From Planctomycetes bacterium ADurb.Bin069 (GTDB taxonomy: Bacteria; Planctomycetota; UBA8108; UBA8890; UBA8898), in contig MWEK01000027.1 of assembly GCA_002070955.1 (NCBI GenBank), positions 1 through 59,652 on the forward strand: a DNA stretch of 59,652 bases, read 5' to 3'. Under the pieces are notes generated by a model. It made no database searches and had not been told where the DNA came from. It worked only from the letters and a program-made list of their open reading frames with translations. Below, piece by piece: positions 39,697 through 49,006 of this stretch. Both the position numbers and the translations under genes were made by a program. The number at the start of each line of letters is the position of its first letter. Position 1 is the stretch's first letter.

Positions 39697-40833
39697 ATGC
39701 GGGTACCTCTTCTGGATCTCAAGGCGCAGCTTACGGCGGTGGAGCACGACCTCAAGAAGGCCGTGTTGGAGGTGATCGACTCCGGCCGCTACATCATGGG
39801 ACCGCAGGTCGTGGAATTGGAGGAGCGCATCGCGGCGTACGTGGGGACGAGCCGCGCCGTGGGGATGGCGTCGGGGACCGATGCGCTGCTCGCCGTTCTC
39901 ATGGCGCTGGGCGTCGGCCGAGGCGATATCGTCGTGACGACGCCGTACACGTTCTTCGCCACGGCCGGGGTCGTCGCGCGCCTGGGCGCCGAGCCCGCCT
40001 TCGTCGACATCGAGCGGGCCACCTACAACCTCGATCCCGCGGGCCTGGAGGCGTGGTTCGCCGCGGCGGGGGGCCGCGCCGCGAAGGTCAAGGCCGTCGT
40101 GCCCGTCCACCTGTACGGCCAGTGCGCGGCGATGGACGCCATCACCGCGATCGCGGAGCGCCGCGGCGTCGCCGTCATCGAGGACGCCTGCCAGGCCATC
40201 GGGGCCGCCTACCCGTCCCGCGCCGGGCTCCTGAAGGCCGGCGCGATGGGCCGCGCGGGCTGCTTCTCGTTCTTCCCCAGCAAAAATCTGGGCGGCATGG
40301 GCGATGGCGGCATGGTGACCACCGGCGACGCGGACCTGGCCGAAACGCTGGTCCGGCTCCGCAACCACGGCATGCACCCGAAGTACCACCACGCGCTGGT
40401 CGGAGGGAACTTCCGGCTGGACACGCTGCAGGCGGCGGTGCTGCTGGCGAAACTGCCGCACCTGGAGGCGTGGCATGCCGCCCGGCGGGCGCACGCCGAC
40501 TACTACGACCAGCGTTTCCGGGGAAGCGCGGTCGTGCCGCCCGCGTGCGCCTACGGCCGCGACCGCCACGTGTACAACCAGTACGTGATCGCGGTGCCGG
40601 AGCGGCGCGATGAGCTGAAGGAGTTTCTCGCGAACCGCGGCATCGGCACGGAAATTTACTATCCGGTGCCGATCCACCTCCAGGAGTGCTTCCGCTCCCT
40701 GGGCTTGCGGCCGGGGGATTTCCCCGAGAGCGAGCGCGCGGCCGCCCACACGCTGGCCCTGCCGGTCTATCCCGAGATGACGGCGGCGATGCAGGCGGCC
40801 GTGGCGGACGCGATCCTGGAGTTCTACGGCTAG
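39697..40833 (+). CDS. DegT/DnrJ/EryC1-family PLP aminotransferase
   Basis: 378 residues. It is a PLP-dependent sugar aminotransferase of the type that aminates nucleotide-linked keto-sugars for cell-surface glycans. Landmarks are GTDALLAVLMALG, the Asp of VIEDACQAIGA, the PLP Lys in FFPSKNLGGMGDGG, GGNFRLDTLQAA and the C-terminal IYYPVPIHLQ. ATG 39697 was chosen because AAGGAGG precedes it; the frame opens earlier at 39640, but that lies over the promoter. It ends at a CTAG tetranucleotide shared with the stop of the convergent gene. Confidence 0.88.
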   Translation: MRVPLLDLKAQLTAVEHDLKKAVLEVIDSGRYIMGPQVVELEERIAAYVGTSRAVGMASGTDALLAVLMALGVGRGDIVVTTPYTFFATAGVVARLGAEPAFVDIERATYNLDPAGLEAWFAAAGGRAAKVKAVVPVHLYGQCAAMDAITAIAERRGVAVIEDACQAIGAAYPSRAGLLKAGAMGRAGCFSFFPSKNLGGMGDGGMVTTGDADLAETLVRLRNHGMHPKYHHALVGGNFRLDTLQAAVLLAKLPHLEAWHAARRAHADYYDQRFRGSAVVPPACAYGRDRHVYNQYVIAVPERRDELKEFLANRGIGTEIYYPVPIHLQECFRSLGLRPGDFPESERAAAHTLALPVYPEMTAAMQAAVADAILEFYG

Positions 40834-43052
40834 CGCGATTCCTTGCCGCGGAGGAAGTCCGGGAGCCAGGACGGCGGCCATTTCCAGCCGAAATCGACCA
40901 CCTGCCAGAGGCTGGCGAAGCTGTCCGTCCACTGGAGCGGCTCGCAGGGCTTGCCGCGGATTTCAGGCCATTCGGAGATCCGGTCGACGACTTCGGGGAT
41001 AGCGAGGAACTCGTCGTTGTTCGTCAGGATGACCCAGGAGGCCGAATAGATGCCGAACTCGTCGTCGTCCGACGAGGAGACGAGGACCGCTTGGCAGCCG
41101 AGGCTCTCCTTGAGGCCGAGCGCCACGGGCTCCAGATCCAGAAAGCGGTTCGAAATGTGCAGGAGGAGCAGGCCGTCGGGCTTCAGATGGCGCCAGTAGA
41201 TCTCGGCGCATTCCCGCGTCAGGAGGTGAATCGGAATCGAATCGCTGGTGAAGGCGTCGATGGCGAGAACGTCGAATTCCTGCGCCTCGCCCCGGGCCAG
41301 CTCGCTCTCCAGGGAGATGCGCGCGTCGCCGAGGATGACATCGACCGGCGCGGGGCAATCGAGCAGGTACGAGAAATAGTTCTCGGCCAGCATCTTCACG
41401 TCGGCGTTGATGTCGTAGAAGCGGATATAGTCGCCTTCGCGGCCGTAGGCGGCGGTCGATCCCGTTCCAAGGCCCACGACGCCCAGGCGCAGGTCGCGCG
41501 GGAGGGGCTCGGGCGACCCGCGCCGGGGGTGATGGGTCATGGCCAGGCCGAAGCCGCTCTGCGGCCCGTAGTACGACGTGGTCCAGCGGCGCTTGTCCTC
41601 GTCCATGTACTGGAATCCGTGGCAGATCTGGCCGTTGGTGAGGGTCCGCTTCAGGCCGACCAGATCTTCTTTCTCGGTGACCTTGAGGATTCCGTAGAAG
41701 TTGCGCACGCGGCGGATGGCGTTTTCGTCGGTCTCCGCCGCCATGGTCTGGAGGAAGCCGCCGAGGAAGGTGATTCCGGCGCCCAGCGCCAGGGCGATGG
41801 CGAAGGTCGCCCCCAGCCCGAGGGCGCCCTTCAAGACCCGCTCCCACGGCCGGTCGCGCAGCCAGCAGAGGGCGGTGAGCAGGCAGCAGGCGACGAGGGC
41901 GATGTGGAACTCCCAGAACCCGACGAAGAAGTACGGCGCCGCGATGGCCGTGAAGGCGCCTCCCAGCGCGCCGCCGAAGGCGATGCAGAGATAGAAGAGC
42001 GTAAGCTGCCGCGGATGGGGCTTGGCGCGCACCAGCTCCCCGTGGCAGTTGAAGCAGCAGGCGAAAAGCACCGCGCTGTAGGCCGCGATCTGCTCCACCA
42101 AGGGGACGTCGACGCCCTGCTTGAACACCGCGCAGACGAAGGGCACGGCGGCGAGCAGCAACGGCGCCGACCACCACCGGCTGAACCATCGCTCCTTGTC
42201 GAAACAGATAATGAACGTGATCAGGTAGATCGACAGGGGGAGGATCCAGAGGAAGGGCGCCGCCGCGACTTCTTGGCAAAGCTGGTTGGTGGTGGCAAGC
42301 AGCATCGCCGAACCGGCCGCCGCCAGCAGGATCCAGAGCGTCACCGTGAAGACGCCCGCCCGGCGCCGCGGAACGTTGGAGCCGCCGTCGGCATCCGCAA
42401 GGGCGTCGATGGCTTCCCGCACGCTCAGCGCCGGCGATTCGCCCGTCTGCGGCGCGGCCGGGCCGGCGGCGCCCAGCCGCGCCCTCAGGGCGCACCATAG
42501 GGTCGCGAGGGCGAAAGCGACGAAGAGCAGCGACCAGATGCGCGTCTGCCGTTCGAGCGGCAGGAGCGGTTCCACGATCACGGGATAGCTCAAAAGGGCC
42601 AGCAGCGAGCCCGCGTTGGAGAGGGCGTAGAGGCGGTAGGGCGAGCGGCCCTGGAACGCGCGGGTGAACCAGCGCTGGATGAGCGGGGCCGTGGTGGACA
42701 GCGCGAAGGCCGGCAGGCCCACGGTCGCCAGGAGGAGCAGCAGGATCCGCCCCGCGGGAGCGTCGAAGGCCGCCGGCTTCCACGTCTCGGGCGAGGGCCC
42801 GATGGGCAGGAAGCAGGCCGCCCCGAGGAGCAGGCCCACCTGGAGCCACGCCTGGGCGCGGGCGCTGAAGCGGCCGGTCACCAGGTGCGACCAGGTGTAA
42901 CCGGCGAGCAGCACGACCTGGAAGAACAGCAGGCAGGTCGTCCACACGGCGGGGCCGCCGCCGAACCAGGGGAGGATGTACTTCCCGATGAGGGGCTGGA
43001 CCTGGAAGAGAAGAAACGCGCTCAGCGTGATCGTCAGGGCGAACGGGAACAT
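40830..43052 (-). CDS. Membrane-fused spermidine-synthase-like protein
   Basis: 740 residues. The first ~430 contain about ten to twelve membrane segments (FALTITLSAFLLFQVQPLIG, LILLLLATVG-like stretches, IYLITFIICF). The C-terminal ~280 form a spermidine-synthase/methyltransferase-like Rossmann domain with LGVVGLGTGSTAAYG, FYDINADVKMLAENY, VILGDARISLE and IDAFTSDSIPIHLLT. Such MFS-fused proteins are common in Planctomycetota and Deltaproteobacteria; polyamine synthesis is unproven for them. ATG 43052 lies seven bases after a -10 box (CAAAAT), with no clear Shine-Dalgarno, so the mRNA is probably leaderless. Confidence 0.82.
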   Translation of the reverse strand: MFPFALTITLSAFLLFQVQPLIGKYILPWFGGGPAVWTTCLLFFQVVLLAGYTWSHLVTGRFSARAQAWLQVGLLLGAACFLPIGPSPETWKPAAFDAPAGRILLLLLATVGLPAFALSTTAPLIQRWFTRAFQGRSPYRLYALSNAGSLLALLSYPVIVEPLLPLERQTRIWSLLFVAFALATLWCALRARLGAAGPAAPQTGESPALSVREAIDALADADGGSNVPRRRAGVFTVTLWILLAAAGSAMLLATTNQLCQEVAAAPFLWILPLSIYLITFIICFDKERWFSRWWSAPLLLAAVPFVCAVFKQGVDVPLVEQIAAYSAVLFACCFNCHGELVRAKPHPRQLTLFYLCIAFGGALGGAFTAIAAPYFFVGFWEFHIALVACCLLTALCWLRDRPWERVLKGALGLGATFAIALALGAGITFLGGFLQTMAAETDENAIRRVRNFYGILKVTEKEDLVGLKRTLTNGQICHGFQYMDEDKRRWTTSYYGPQSGFGLAMTHHPRRGSPEPLPRDLRLGVVGLGTGSTAAYGREGDYIRFYDINADVKMLAENYFSYLLDCPAPVDVILGDARISLESELARGEAQEFDVLAIDAFTSDSIPIHLLTRECAEIYWRHLKPDGLLLLHISNRFLDLEPVALGLKESLGCQAVLVSSSDDDEFGIYSASWVILTNNDEFLAIPEVVDRISEWPEIRGKPCEPLQWTDSFASLWQVVDFGWKWPPSWLPDFLRGKESR

Positions 43053-43059
43053 TCCCGGT

Positions 43060-43088
43060 ATTTTGGGGCATGGCGCCTGGAAGCGCAA
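43060..43088 (-). promoter_or_regulatory. Leaderless promoter for the spermidine-synthase-like gene
   Basis: Minus strand: TTGCGC (43088-43083), a 17-base spacer, CAAAAT (43065-43060), seven bases, then ATG 43052. Confidence 0.5.
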
Positions 43089-43114
43089 TCGGGCCGGAGG
43101 GGGTCCGCGACCGG

Positions 43115-43168
43115 GCCGCCGCCGAGCCGCGGGCCGCCGCCGAGCCGCGGGCCGCCGCCGAGCCGCGT
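43115..43168 (+). repeat. 18-base tandem repeat, three copies
   Basis: GCCGCCGCCGAGCCGCGG at 43115-43132 and 43133-43150, and a third copy with its last base changed at 43151-43168. It lies in the 282-base divergent region just upstream of the RHS promoter. Confidence 0.9.
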
Positions 43169-43197
43169 GAAAAAATCGCGCCCGAGATACGAGTTGC

Positions 43198-43225
43198 TTG
43201 CGCCGGCGCGCCCGTGTGGTATAAC
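43198..43225 (+). promoter_or_regulatory. Promoter for the RHS gene
   Basis: TTGCGC (43198-43203), a 16-base spacer and TATAAC (43220-43225), about 110 bases before the ATG. Confidence 0.5.
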
Positions 43226-43334
43226 CGTGCCGTCGAAGAGACCGAAGCGCGGCCCCGCCGGAGCGTCTGCGGACGTGTGCCGGCGCCTCGCCCGCCGGTT
43301 CGTATTACCCGAAGGGTCAGGAGGAGGTCATTCC

Positions 43335-46300
43335 ATGAAGCGCAGAGGTCTCATTGTCGGCGTGCTGCTTGTGTGGGCAAGCGCCGCGCCGTTGTCGGCC
43401 GTTGTCCAGTGCGGCAATCAGTGCGAGCGCAAGCTTCCGCCGGTGCCGGAGCCGGCGCGTCCGCCAGGGCCGCGCACCATCGTCGTGACGGAACAGGGCC
43501 GGCCGCGCCTGCAGATCGGGCTTGCGCGGCCCAGCTCCGCCGGCCCGGCCGTGTCCCTAGGCGTGGCCTACGCGCCCGGCGCCGCCGCGGAATGGACGGG
43601 CGCCGGAGGCGCGCCGCTGATCGGGAGCGGCTGGACGCTCACGTTCCCCTGCCTTGCGGCGGCGGACGAGGAGGATCCGCCGCGCGTCGTCGTTTTCATC
43701 CATGAGGGCATCGAGCGCTGCGAGTTCGCGCGCCTGCCCGACGGCTGTTCGTACGCGAGCGCGCGGATGCCGTCCCTGCGGCTGCGGCGCGACGATGAGG
43801 ACCGCTTCGAGCTGCGGGACCTGTGGGGCGACGCCGTCATCTGCGCGGGCTTCACGTCGCGCTGGCCCGCGCCCCAGCGCGGCAAGCCGCTCGCCTACGC
43901 GAATCCGTACTTCGACGGCGAGCGCGCCGCTGCGTTCCGTTGGTCCGAAGAGGGCCTGTTGGACCAAATCGTCGATGCCTCCGGCCGCGTGTGGGAATTC
44001 GCCTACGCGGACGACCTGCTGCGCGAGGTTCTGGTGGCGCGGCGCGACGGCCTGCCGCTGGCAAGCGCGGAGTTTCTGTACGGCCCCCGCGTCGCGGAGG
44101 ATCCGGCCGCCGAGGACGGCCTGGTCGCCGTGACGCACACCCTGCCCGGCGGCACGGCGCATCGGGCCGCGCACGTGTTTCGATACCATGCCGAGGGCGT
44201 TCAAGCCGGCCTGCTCGCGTACGTGCTCGAGCCGGACGCGGTGGTGGAACTGGGCGGACCGGCGGCGGCCCTGCGCGCCGGCGAGGCCGAGGTCGCCGCG
44301 CGCGCCGGCGCCGCCTTCGCGTACGCGCGGAGCGGCTCTCCTTCCGAAGTCGTCGTGTCCGCCTTCCGGGGGCCGGCGTGCTCGGCCTGCGCGACGGCGG
44401 GATGGTACGAGTTCGAGTACGTGCGCAACCCGGCGCCGGCCGACGCCGCGGACTGGGCCGTCCAGGTGATTCAGCGCAATCCCGAGGGCAGCACGACCCT
44501 GGCGGACTTCAACGGCCGCGGCCAGCTTCTCAACCTGGTGCGCGCGGCGTCCGACGCGGACGGCGTCGCGCACGAGGTCGAGACCTATCGCTACGACGCC
44601 GCCGGGCGCCTGGCGATGATCGTGTATCCCGCCGGGGCGCTCGGGTACGACGGCCGGCTTCACCAGAGCGTGCCCGTGGAAGGCCGGAGCGAAGGCACGG
44701 TCCGGGCCTTCGCCTACGACGCGGCCGGACGCCTGGTGGGCGAAAGCCTCGGCGCGACGAGGATGCTGTTCACGCCCGTCAAGGACGGATGGGTGACGCT
44801 GCGGACCTACGCCTACGAAGGCGACGCCCCCTGGCCCGCGGTCACGCGCGAATATCCGCTCCCCGGGCAGGGACCGGCCGCGGTGTCGGCCAGCCACGAG
44901 TTCCTGGGGCCTGCAGCGGGTCTGCGCCTCGTGCGGCGTGTGGAGCGGCTTCCCGCCGTTCCCGAGAGCCAGAACGGCTCCGGCCTGCCGGCGGTGCGCG
45001 AGCAGCGCTTCGACCCCGACACCGGCGCGCTGGTGAAAGAGATCGATGCCAACGGGCGCGCCGTCGAATATGCCTACGACGACGAGACCGGCGTCCTCGT
45101 GCGGGAGACGACCCCGTCGGGCGTCACGCGGTGGTTCGTCGATCCCTGGGGGCAAATCGAGGCGAAGGAACACCCCGACGGCGTCCGCGAGATCACCTAT
45201 CGCGCTTGGCTGCCGCCCGGGCGCATCGCCTCCCTGACCTACCGCGAGGCCGGACCGGAGGCGCGCGGACCGGTGGCGATCGTCGTTCAGGACCTTGGCG
45301 GGCGGGTGTTGTCCAGCGCCGTCGGAAGCCCCGCGCCGGGGCTCAGGCCGGAGGAGGCGCTGATCGAAGGCGCCGGCGATCTGGCGGATCTCTGGCGCGG
45401 CGAACTGGCGGATCACGACGACCGCGTCTACTCCGCCGGCCGGCTTCAGGAGCTGATCGCGCGCTCGGGCGACTCGATCGCCGTCACGCGCTACGCCTAC
45501 GATGCGGCGGGGCGCCTGGCCGCCGTCGTCACCCCGGACGAGACCGCCGTGCTTTACACCTACGACGCGATGAGCCGCCTCCTGCGGGTGTACGAGGGCC
45601 GCGTGAACGGCGCGACCGCGTTCACGCTCAGGGAGCGGCGCGCCTACGACGCGGCGGGACGCCTGGCGGCGGTGCGCGCCTTCAGCGAGGATCCCGGCGC
45701 GGCCGAGGGCACGGCCGGCGCCGTCACCGAGTTCGTCTACGACTGGCGCGGCCGGCGCGTCGAGCAGCGCGACCCCGACGGCGAGGGGCTCACATGCGCC
45801 GCGCGCAGGTTCGTCTACGACAACCTCGACCGTGTGATCGAGCTGCACGCGCGGCCCCGCGGAGCGACGGGCTTCAGCCTGGTCCGGACGTGGGATTACG
45901 ATGTGCGCGGCCGTGTGTGGCGCGAAGCGGAGGTGAACGTGGAGAATCCGCGCCTGCGCCAAACGACGCGCTACTGGCACGATGCGGAGCAGGGCCGCTG
46001 CAAGACGCTCGGGCCGGGCGGCGGTTTCACGAAGGAACTGCGCGACGAGGCCGGTCGAATCGCCGCCGTGTACGCCGGCGTCGATCCACGCGACGGCGCC
46101 GAGGGCGAGCCCTACGCCGAGGCGGTCGGCGCCGCGGGGCTCCTCGACGACACCATCCTCGAGGAAGAGCACTACGCCTACGACGCCGGCGGGCGCGAAA
46201 CGCTCGTGACGCACCGCATGCGTCCGGCCGCGGGCCGCGCGCCGGCGGGACCGGCGGCGCTCCAGACCGCGGTCTGGTACGATCCGCTGGGCCGCGTCGC

Positions 46301-48938
46301 GCATATCGCCGTCCAGGGCGGCGATGCGTGGCGCGTCCGGCCGGCCGGCGTGCCTGCCGCGGGCGCCGGCGTGCTGCGCACCGATCTGTCCTACGATTCC
46401 TTCGGCCGCCTGCGCGGGACGAGGTACCCCGACGGCCGCGTCCTGTGCCGGGAGTACGACGCGCGAAGCCGCGCGATCGCGGAGATCGAGGCCGGTCCGG
46501 GAGGCGGCGAGCCGCGCGTTCGCACCGAATACACCTACGACGGCGCCGATCGCGTGGTGCGCGAGCGCGTCGATTTCGGCGACGGCGAACCGCCCCGGGA
46601 GACCGCGTACGAGTACGGCGTCCGGCTCACGGGCGCGTTTCCGTCGGCGCTGGCAAGCGGCCGGCTGCTGGCGGAAATCCGCTACCCGGATCCCGCCACG
46701 GGGATGGCCGGCTCCAGGCCCGAGGATCGCGAGCGTTTCGCCTACGATGCCCAGGGGCGCATCGTCCGCCGCCTGAGTCCGGCCGATCCGGACGGCGGCG
46801 CCGTGCTCCATGAGTACACCTACGACGGCATGGGACGCCTGCTCGTGGACAGCGTCGCCGCGGTTGCATCGTCCACCGACACCGGCATTCGCTGCGTCGC
46901 CCGCGCCTACGACGGGTGGGGGCGACTTGCGCGGGTGACGGCCCACGGGGACGCGCGGCCCGGCGGCGCCGTTCGCAACGAGGTCGCTTGGGAGTACAAC
47001 GGCTTCGGCCAGATCACGAGCGTGCGCCAGGCGCATGACGGCGCCTGCGACGCCGCCTCGCCCGCGGTGCGCTGCGTGTGGTCGGAAGCCGCGGGCGGCG
47101 ACGGCTTGAGCCGGCTCAGGCGGCTCGTCCATCCCGAGGCCGAGGGCGAGGAGATGGCGCTGGACTACCGCTACGAGGGGGAGGGCGCCGAGGCGGCCGA
47201 CCGCGCTTTCGGGCGGGCGCGGGGCATCAGCGCCGCGTTCCTGGGCGGGCGTTCGGTGGCGTCCTACGCCTATCAGGGTCTCGCCACGCCGGTGGCGCGG
47301 GATACCGCCGCGGCCTGGCCGGGATTCGCGCTGCGGCGGGAATGCGCGTTCGACGATTTCGGGCGCGTGCGATCCGCCGCGACGGCGCTCGCCTGGGAGG
47401 GCAGGCCCCTGCTTGCCATCGGCGGCACGCGCTACGCCTACGACGACGGCGGGCGCGTCACCGAGGAGTCCGACACGGGGCTCGCGCGGCGCGCCGGCGG
47501 CGACCGCCTGCGGGGCTACGACGAGCGGGGAAGACTGGTCCTGTGGGCCGAGGGAGACCGCGCGCAGGGCGTGCTCGGCAACGTCCGCGCCACGGAACGC
47601 TGGCGCCTTTCAGGCAGCGGCAACTGGGAGGAGCACGCCCGCGACGGCGTGGCCGAAGAACGCGTGCACGATCTGCGCGACGCGCTGGATGCGCTGGGCG
47701 GCATTCCGTGCGCGCACGACGGGGAGGGCAACGTCACGAGGGCCGCGGGCATGCGCTGCACCTACGATGCGTGGAATCGGTTGACCGCCTTCGAAGCCGG
47801 CGGCGTCGAAGGCCGCATCGCGCGCGACGGACTGGGGCGCCCCGTGCGCGAGACCATCGTGGCGGGCGGGGCGGTGGAACGTACGCGCGATCTTTACTAC
47901 CGGCATCCGTGGCAGCTTGCGACCATGATCGAGCGCGCGGGGGCGGTCGAGACCCGGGAGGACTACGTTTGGGGGCTCGAGCACGAGGACGAGCTTATCC
48001 TGGCGTACCGGCGGACGGGCGCCCGGCGCGAGGTCTTCCACTACGTGCAGGACGCGCTCTGGAACGTCACGGCCGTCCTGAACGAAATCGGCCTTCCCAT
48101 CGAACGTTACACCTATTCGCCCTACGGCGTCGCGCGCATTTGGGACGGCGCGTTCCGGCGCGAGCGCGCCGCGAGCGCCGTCGGCGCCGCGGCGCAATTC
48201 CAGGGCCGCCGACTCCACGGGCCGCCGGCGCTCGGGGTCTACGATTTCCGCTACCGGGCGTACCGGCCGCGCCTCGGCCGGTTCCTACAGCGCGATCCGG
48301 CGCGCATTCCCTACGGGCACAATCTTTACGCGGCGCCCTTCGGGGCTTCGTTCCTCGATCCGTACGGGCTGAAGCCGCGGCTGCGCAACTGCTGGACCGC
48401 CGACCACCCGATCCTGGAGGCCAGCCTCGGCGCGGGGCTCGTCATCCAGGGGGAATTCCTGGTGCGGTCGACGGTCTGCGAGTGCTGCAACCGGCAGGAT
48501 CAGTGGGTGAAAAAGGGCTGGATTGAGAGCGGGGTCACGGCCGGCCTGTCGGTGGGATTGGGCATCGCGCAGCACTTCACCGTGGCCGGCCACAAGTTCG
48601 GGGTGCACTTCGAGCTGGCCAACGTGAAAATGCTCCAGTGCACCGGCTCGGTGATCGCCGACAGGTGCACGCCGATGGTGTCCCCTTGCGTGACCTGCAG
48701 CCGGAGCGCCGGCTTCGGCGTGCCGGTTCTGGCCCTCGACCTGGGCTTCGCGGCGGTGTCCGGCGGAGCGCAGTTCGCCATCGAGGCCGAGATCACCATC
48801 TGCTACGCCGACCAGCGGGTCCAGATCACCGCCTCGCTGTGCTACGGATGGGAGGCATCCGTCGAGATGAGGATTTTCTGGTTGCGCCGAGTATTCGCGT
48901 TGGCAGGGCAGAAGACCTGCGTCAGACGCGTTTTCTGA
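43335..48938 (+). CDS. Large secreted RHS/YD-repeat protein with unusual Cys-rich C-terminal tip
   Basis: 1867 residues from ATG 43335 (GGAGG upstream). A signal peptide (MKRRGLIVGVLLVWASAAPL) precedes a short Cys-containing, Pro-rich segment (CGNQCERKLPPVPEPARPPG). Dozens of YD repeats follow (FAYDAAGRLVG, YAYDAAGRLAAVV, YTYDAMSRLLRVY and so on), then the RHS-associated core FRYRAYRPRLGRFLQRDP with DPYGL at about 1675-1679. YD repeats build a hollow beta-shell that encloses the C-terminal part. The remaining ~188 residues match no toxin I know: they contain 11 Cys and long alternating strands (SGVTAGLSVGLGIAQHF, GFAAVSGGAQFAIEAEI) and end in Phe. No immunity gene follows. Confidence 0.88.
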   Translation: MKRRGLIVGVLLVWASAAPLSAVVQCGNQCERKLPPVPEPARPPGPRTIVVTEQGRPRLQIGLARPSSAGPAVSLGVAYAPGAAAEWTGAGGAPLIGSGWTLTFPCLAAADEEDPPRVVVFIHEGIERCEFARLPDGCSYASARMPSLRLRRDDEDRFELRDLWGDAVICAGFTSRWPAPQRGKPLAYANPYFDGERAAAFRWSEEGLLDQIVDASGRVWEFAYADDLLREVLVARRDGLPLASAEFLYGPRVAEDPAAEDGLVAVTHTLPGGTAHRAAHVFRYHAEGVQAGLLAYVLEPDAVVELGGPAAALRAGEAEVAARAGAAFAYARSGSPSEVVVSAFRGPACSACATAGWYEFEYVRNPAPADAADWAVQVIQRNPEGSTTLADFNGRGQLLNLVRAASDADGVAHEVETYRYDAAGRLAMIVYPAGALGYDGRLHQSVPVEGRSEGTVRAFAYDAAGRLVGESLGATRMLFTPVKDGWVTLRTYAYEGDAPWPAVTREYPLPGQGPAAVSASHEFLGPAAGLRLVRRVERLPAVPESQNGSGLPAVREQRFDPDTGALVKEIDANGRAVEYAYDDETGVLVRETTPSGVTRWFVDPWGQIEAKEHPDGVREITYRAWLPPGRIASLTYREAGPEARGPVAIVVQDLGGRVLSSAVGSPAPGLRPEEALIEGAGDLADLWRGELADHDDRVYSAGRLQELIARSGDSIAVTRYAYDAAGRLAAVVTPDETAVLYTYDAMSRLLRVYEGRVNGATAFTLRERRAYDAAGRLAAVRAFSEDPGAAEGTAGAVTEFVYDWRGRRVEQRDPDGEGLTCAARRFVYDNLDRVIELHARPRGATGFSLVRTWDYDVRGRVWREAEVNVENPRLRQTTRYWHDAEQGRCKTLGPGGGFTKELRDEAGRIAAVYAGVDPRDGAEGEPYAEAVGAAGLLDDTILEEEHYAYDAGGRETLVTHRMRPAAGRAPAGPAALQTAVWYDPLGRVAHIAVQGGDAWRVRPAGVPAAGAGVLRTDLSYDSFGRLRGTRYPDGRVLCREYDARSRAIAEIEAGPGGGEPRVRTEYTYDGADRVVRERVDFGDGEPPRETAYEYGVRLTGAFPSALASGRLLAEIRYPDPATGMAGSRPEDRERFAYDAQGRIVRRLSPADPDGGAVLHEYTYDGMGRLLVDSVAAVASSTDTGIRCVARAYDGWGRLARVTAHGDARPGGAVRNEVAWEYNGFGQITSVRQAHDGACDAASPAVRCVWSEAAGGDGLSRLRRLVHPEAEGEEMALDYRYEGEGAEAADRAFGRARGISAAFLGGRSVASYAYQGLATPVARDTAAAWPGFALRRECAFDDFGRVRSAATALAWEGRPLLAIGGTRYAYDDGGRVTEESDTGLARRAGGDRLRGYDERGRLVLWAEGDRAQGVLGNVRATERWRLSGSGNWEEHARDGVAEERVHDLRDALDALGGIPCAHDGEGNVTRAAGMRCTYDAWNRLTAFEAGGVEGRIARDGLGRPVRETIVAGGAVERTRDLYYRHPWQLATMIERAGAVETREDYVWGLEHEDELILAYRRTGARREVFHYVQDALWNVTAVLNEIGLPIERYTYSPYGVARIWDGAFRRERAASAVGAAAQFQGRRLHGPPALGVYDFRYRAYRPRLGRFLQRDPARIPYGHNLYAAPFGASFLDPYGLKPRLRNCWTADHPILEASLGAGLVIQGEFLVRSTVCECCNRQDQWVKKGWIESGVTAGLSVGLGIAQHFTVAGHKFGVHFELANVKMLQCTGSVIADRCTPMVSPCVTCSRSAGFGVPVLALDLGFAAVSGGAQFAIEAEITICYADQRVQITASLCYGWEASVEMRIFWLRRVFALAGQKTCVRRVF

Positions 48939-48948
48939 AGACGGCGGC

Positions 48949-48990
48949 GCGGCGCGGCGGCGCGGGCGGCCGCCGCGCCGCGTCTCTCTA
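48949..48990. terminator. Strong hairpin between RHS and alcohol dehydrogenase genes
   Basis: GCGGCGCGGCGGC (48949-48961) pairs perfectly, 13 base pairs, with GCCGCCGCGCCGC (48969-48981) around a seven-base loop. CTCTCT follows. It serves both convergent genes. Confidence 0.65.
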
Positions 48991-49006
48991 TGGGGCGCCG
49001 CGGGCG

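Noticed and set aside
43115..43168. CRISPR-like repeat
   Set aside because: Copies are directly adjacent, 18 bases, with no spacers.
42885..43334. N-terminal extension of the RHS frame (to 2017 codons)
   Set aside because: It covers the 18-base repeats and the promoter, while a signal peptide and GGAGG mark the start at 43335.
43557..47132. 1191-codon open frame antisense to the RHS gene
   Set aside because: YD repeats on the plus strand are unmistakable; the antisense frame is a by-product of codon bias.
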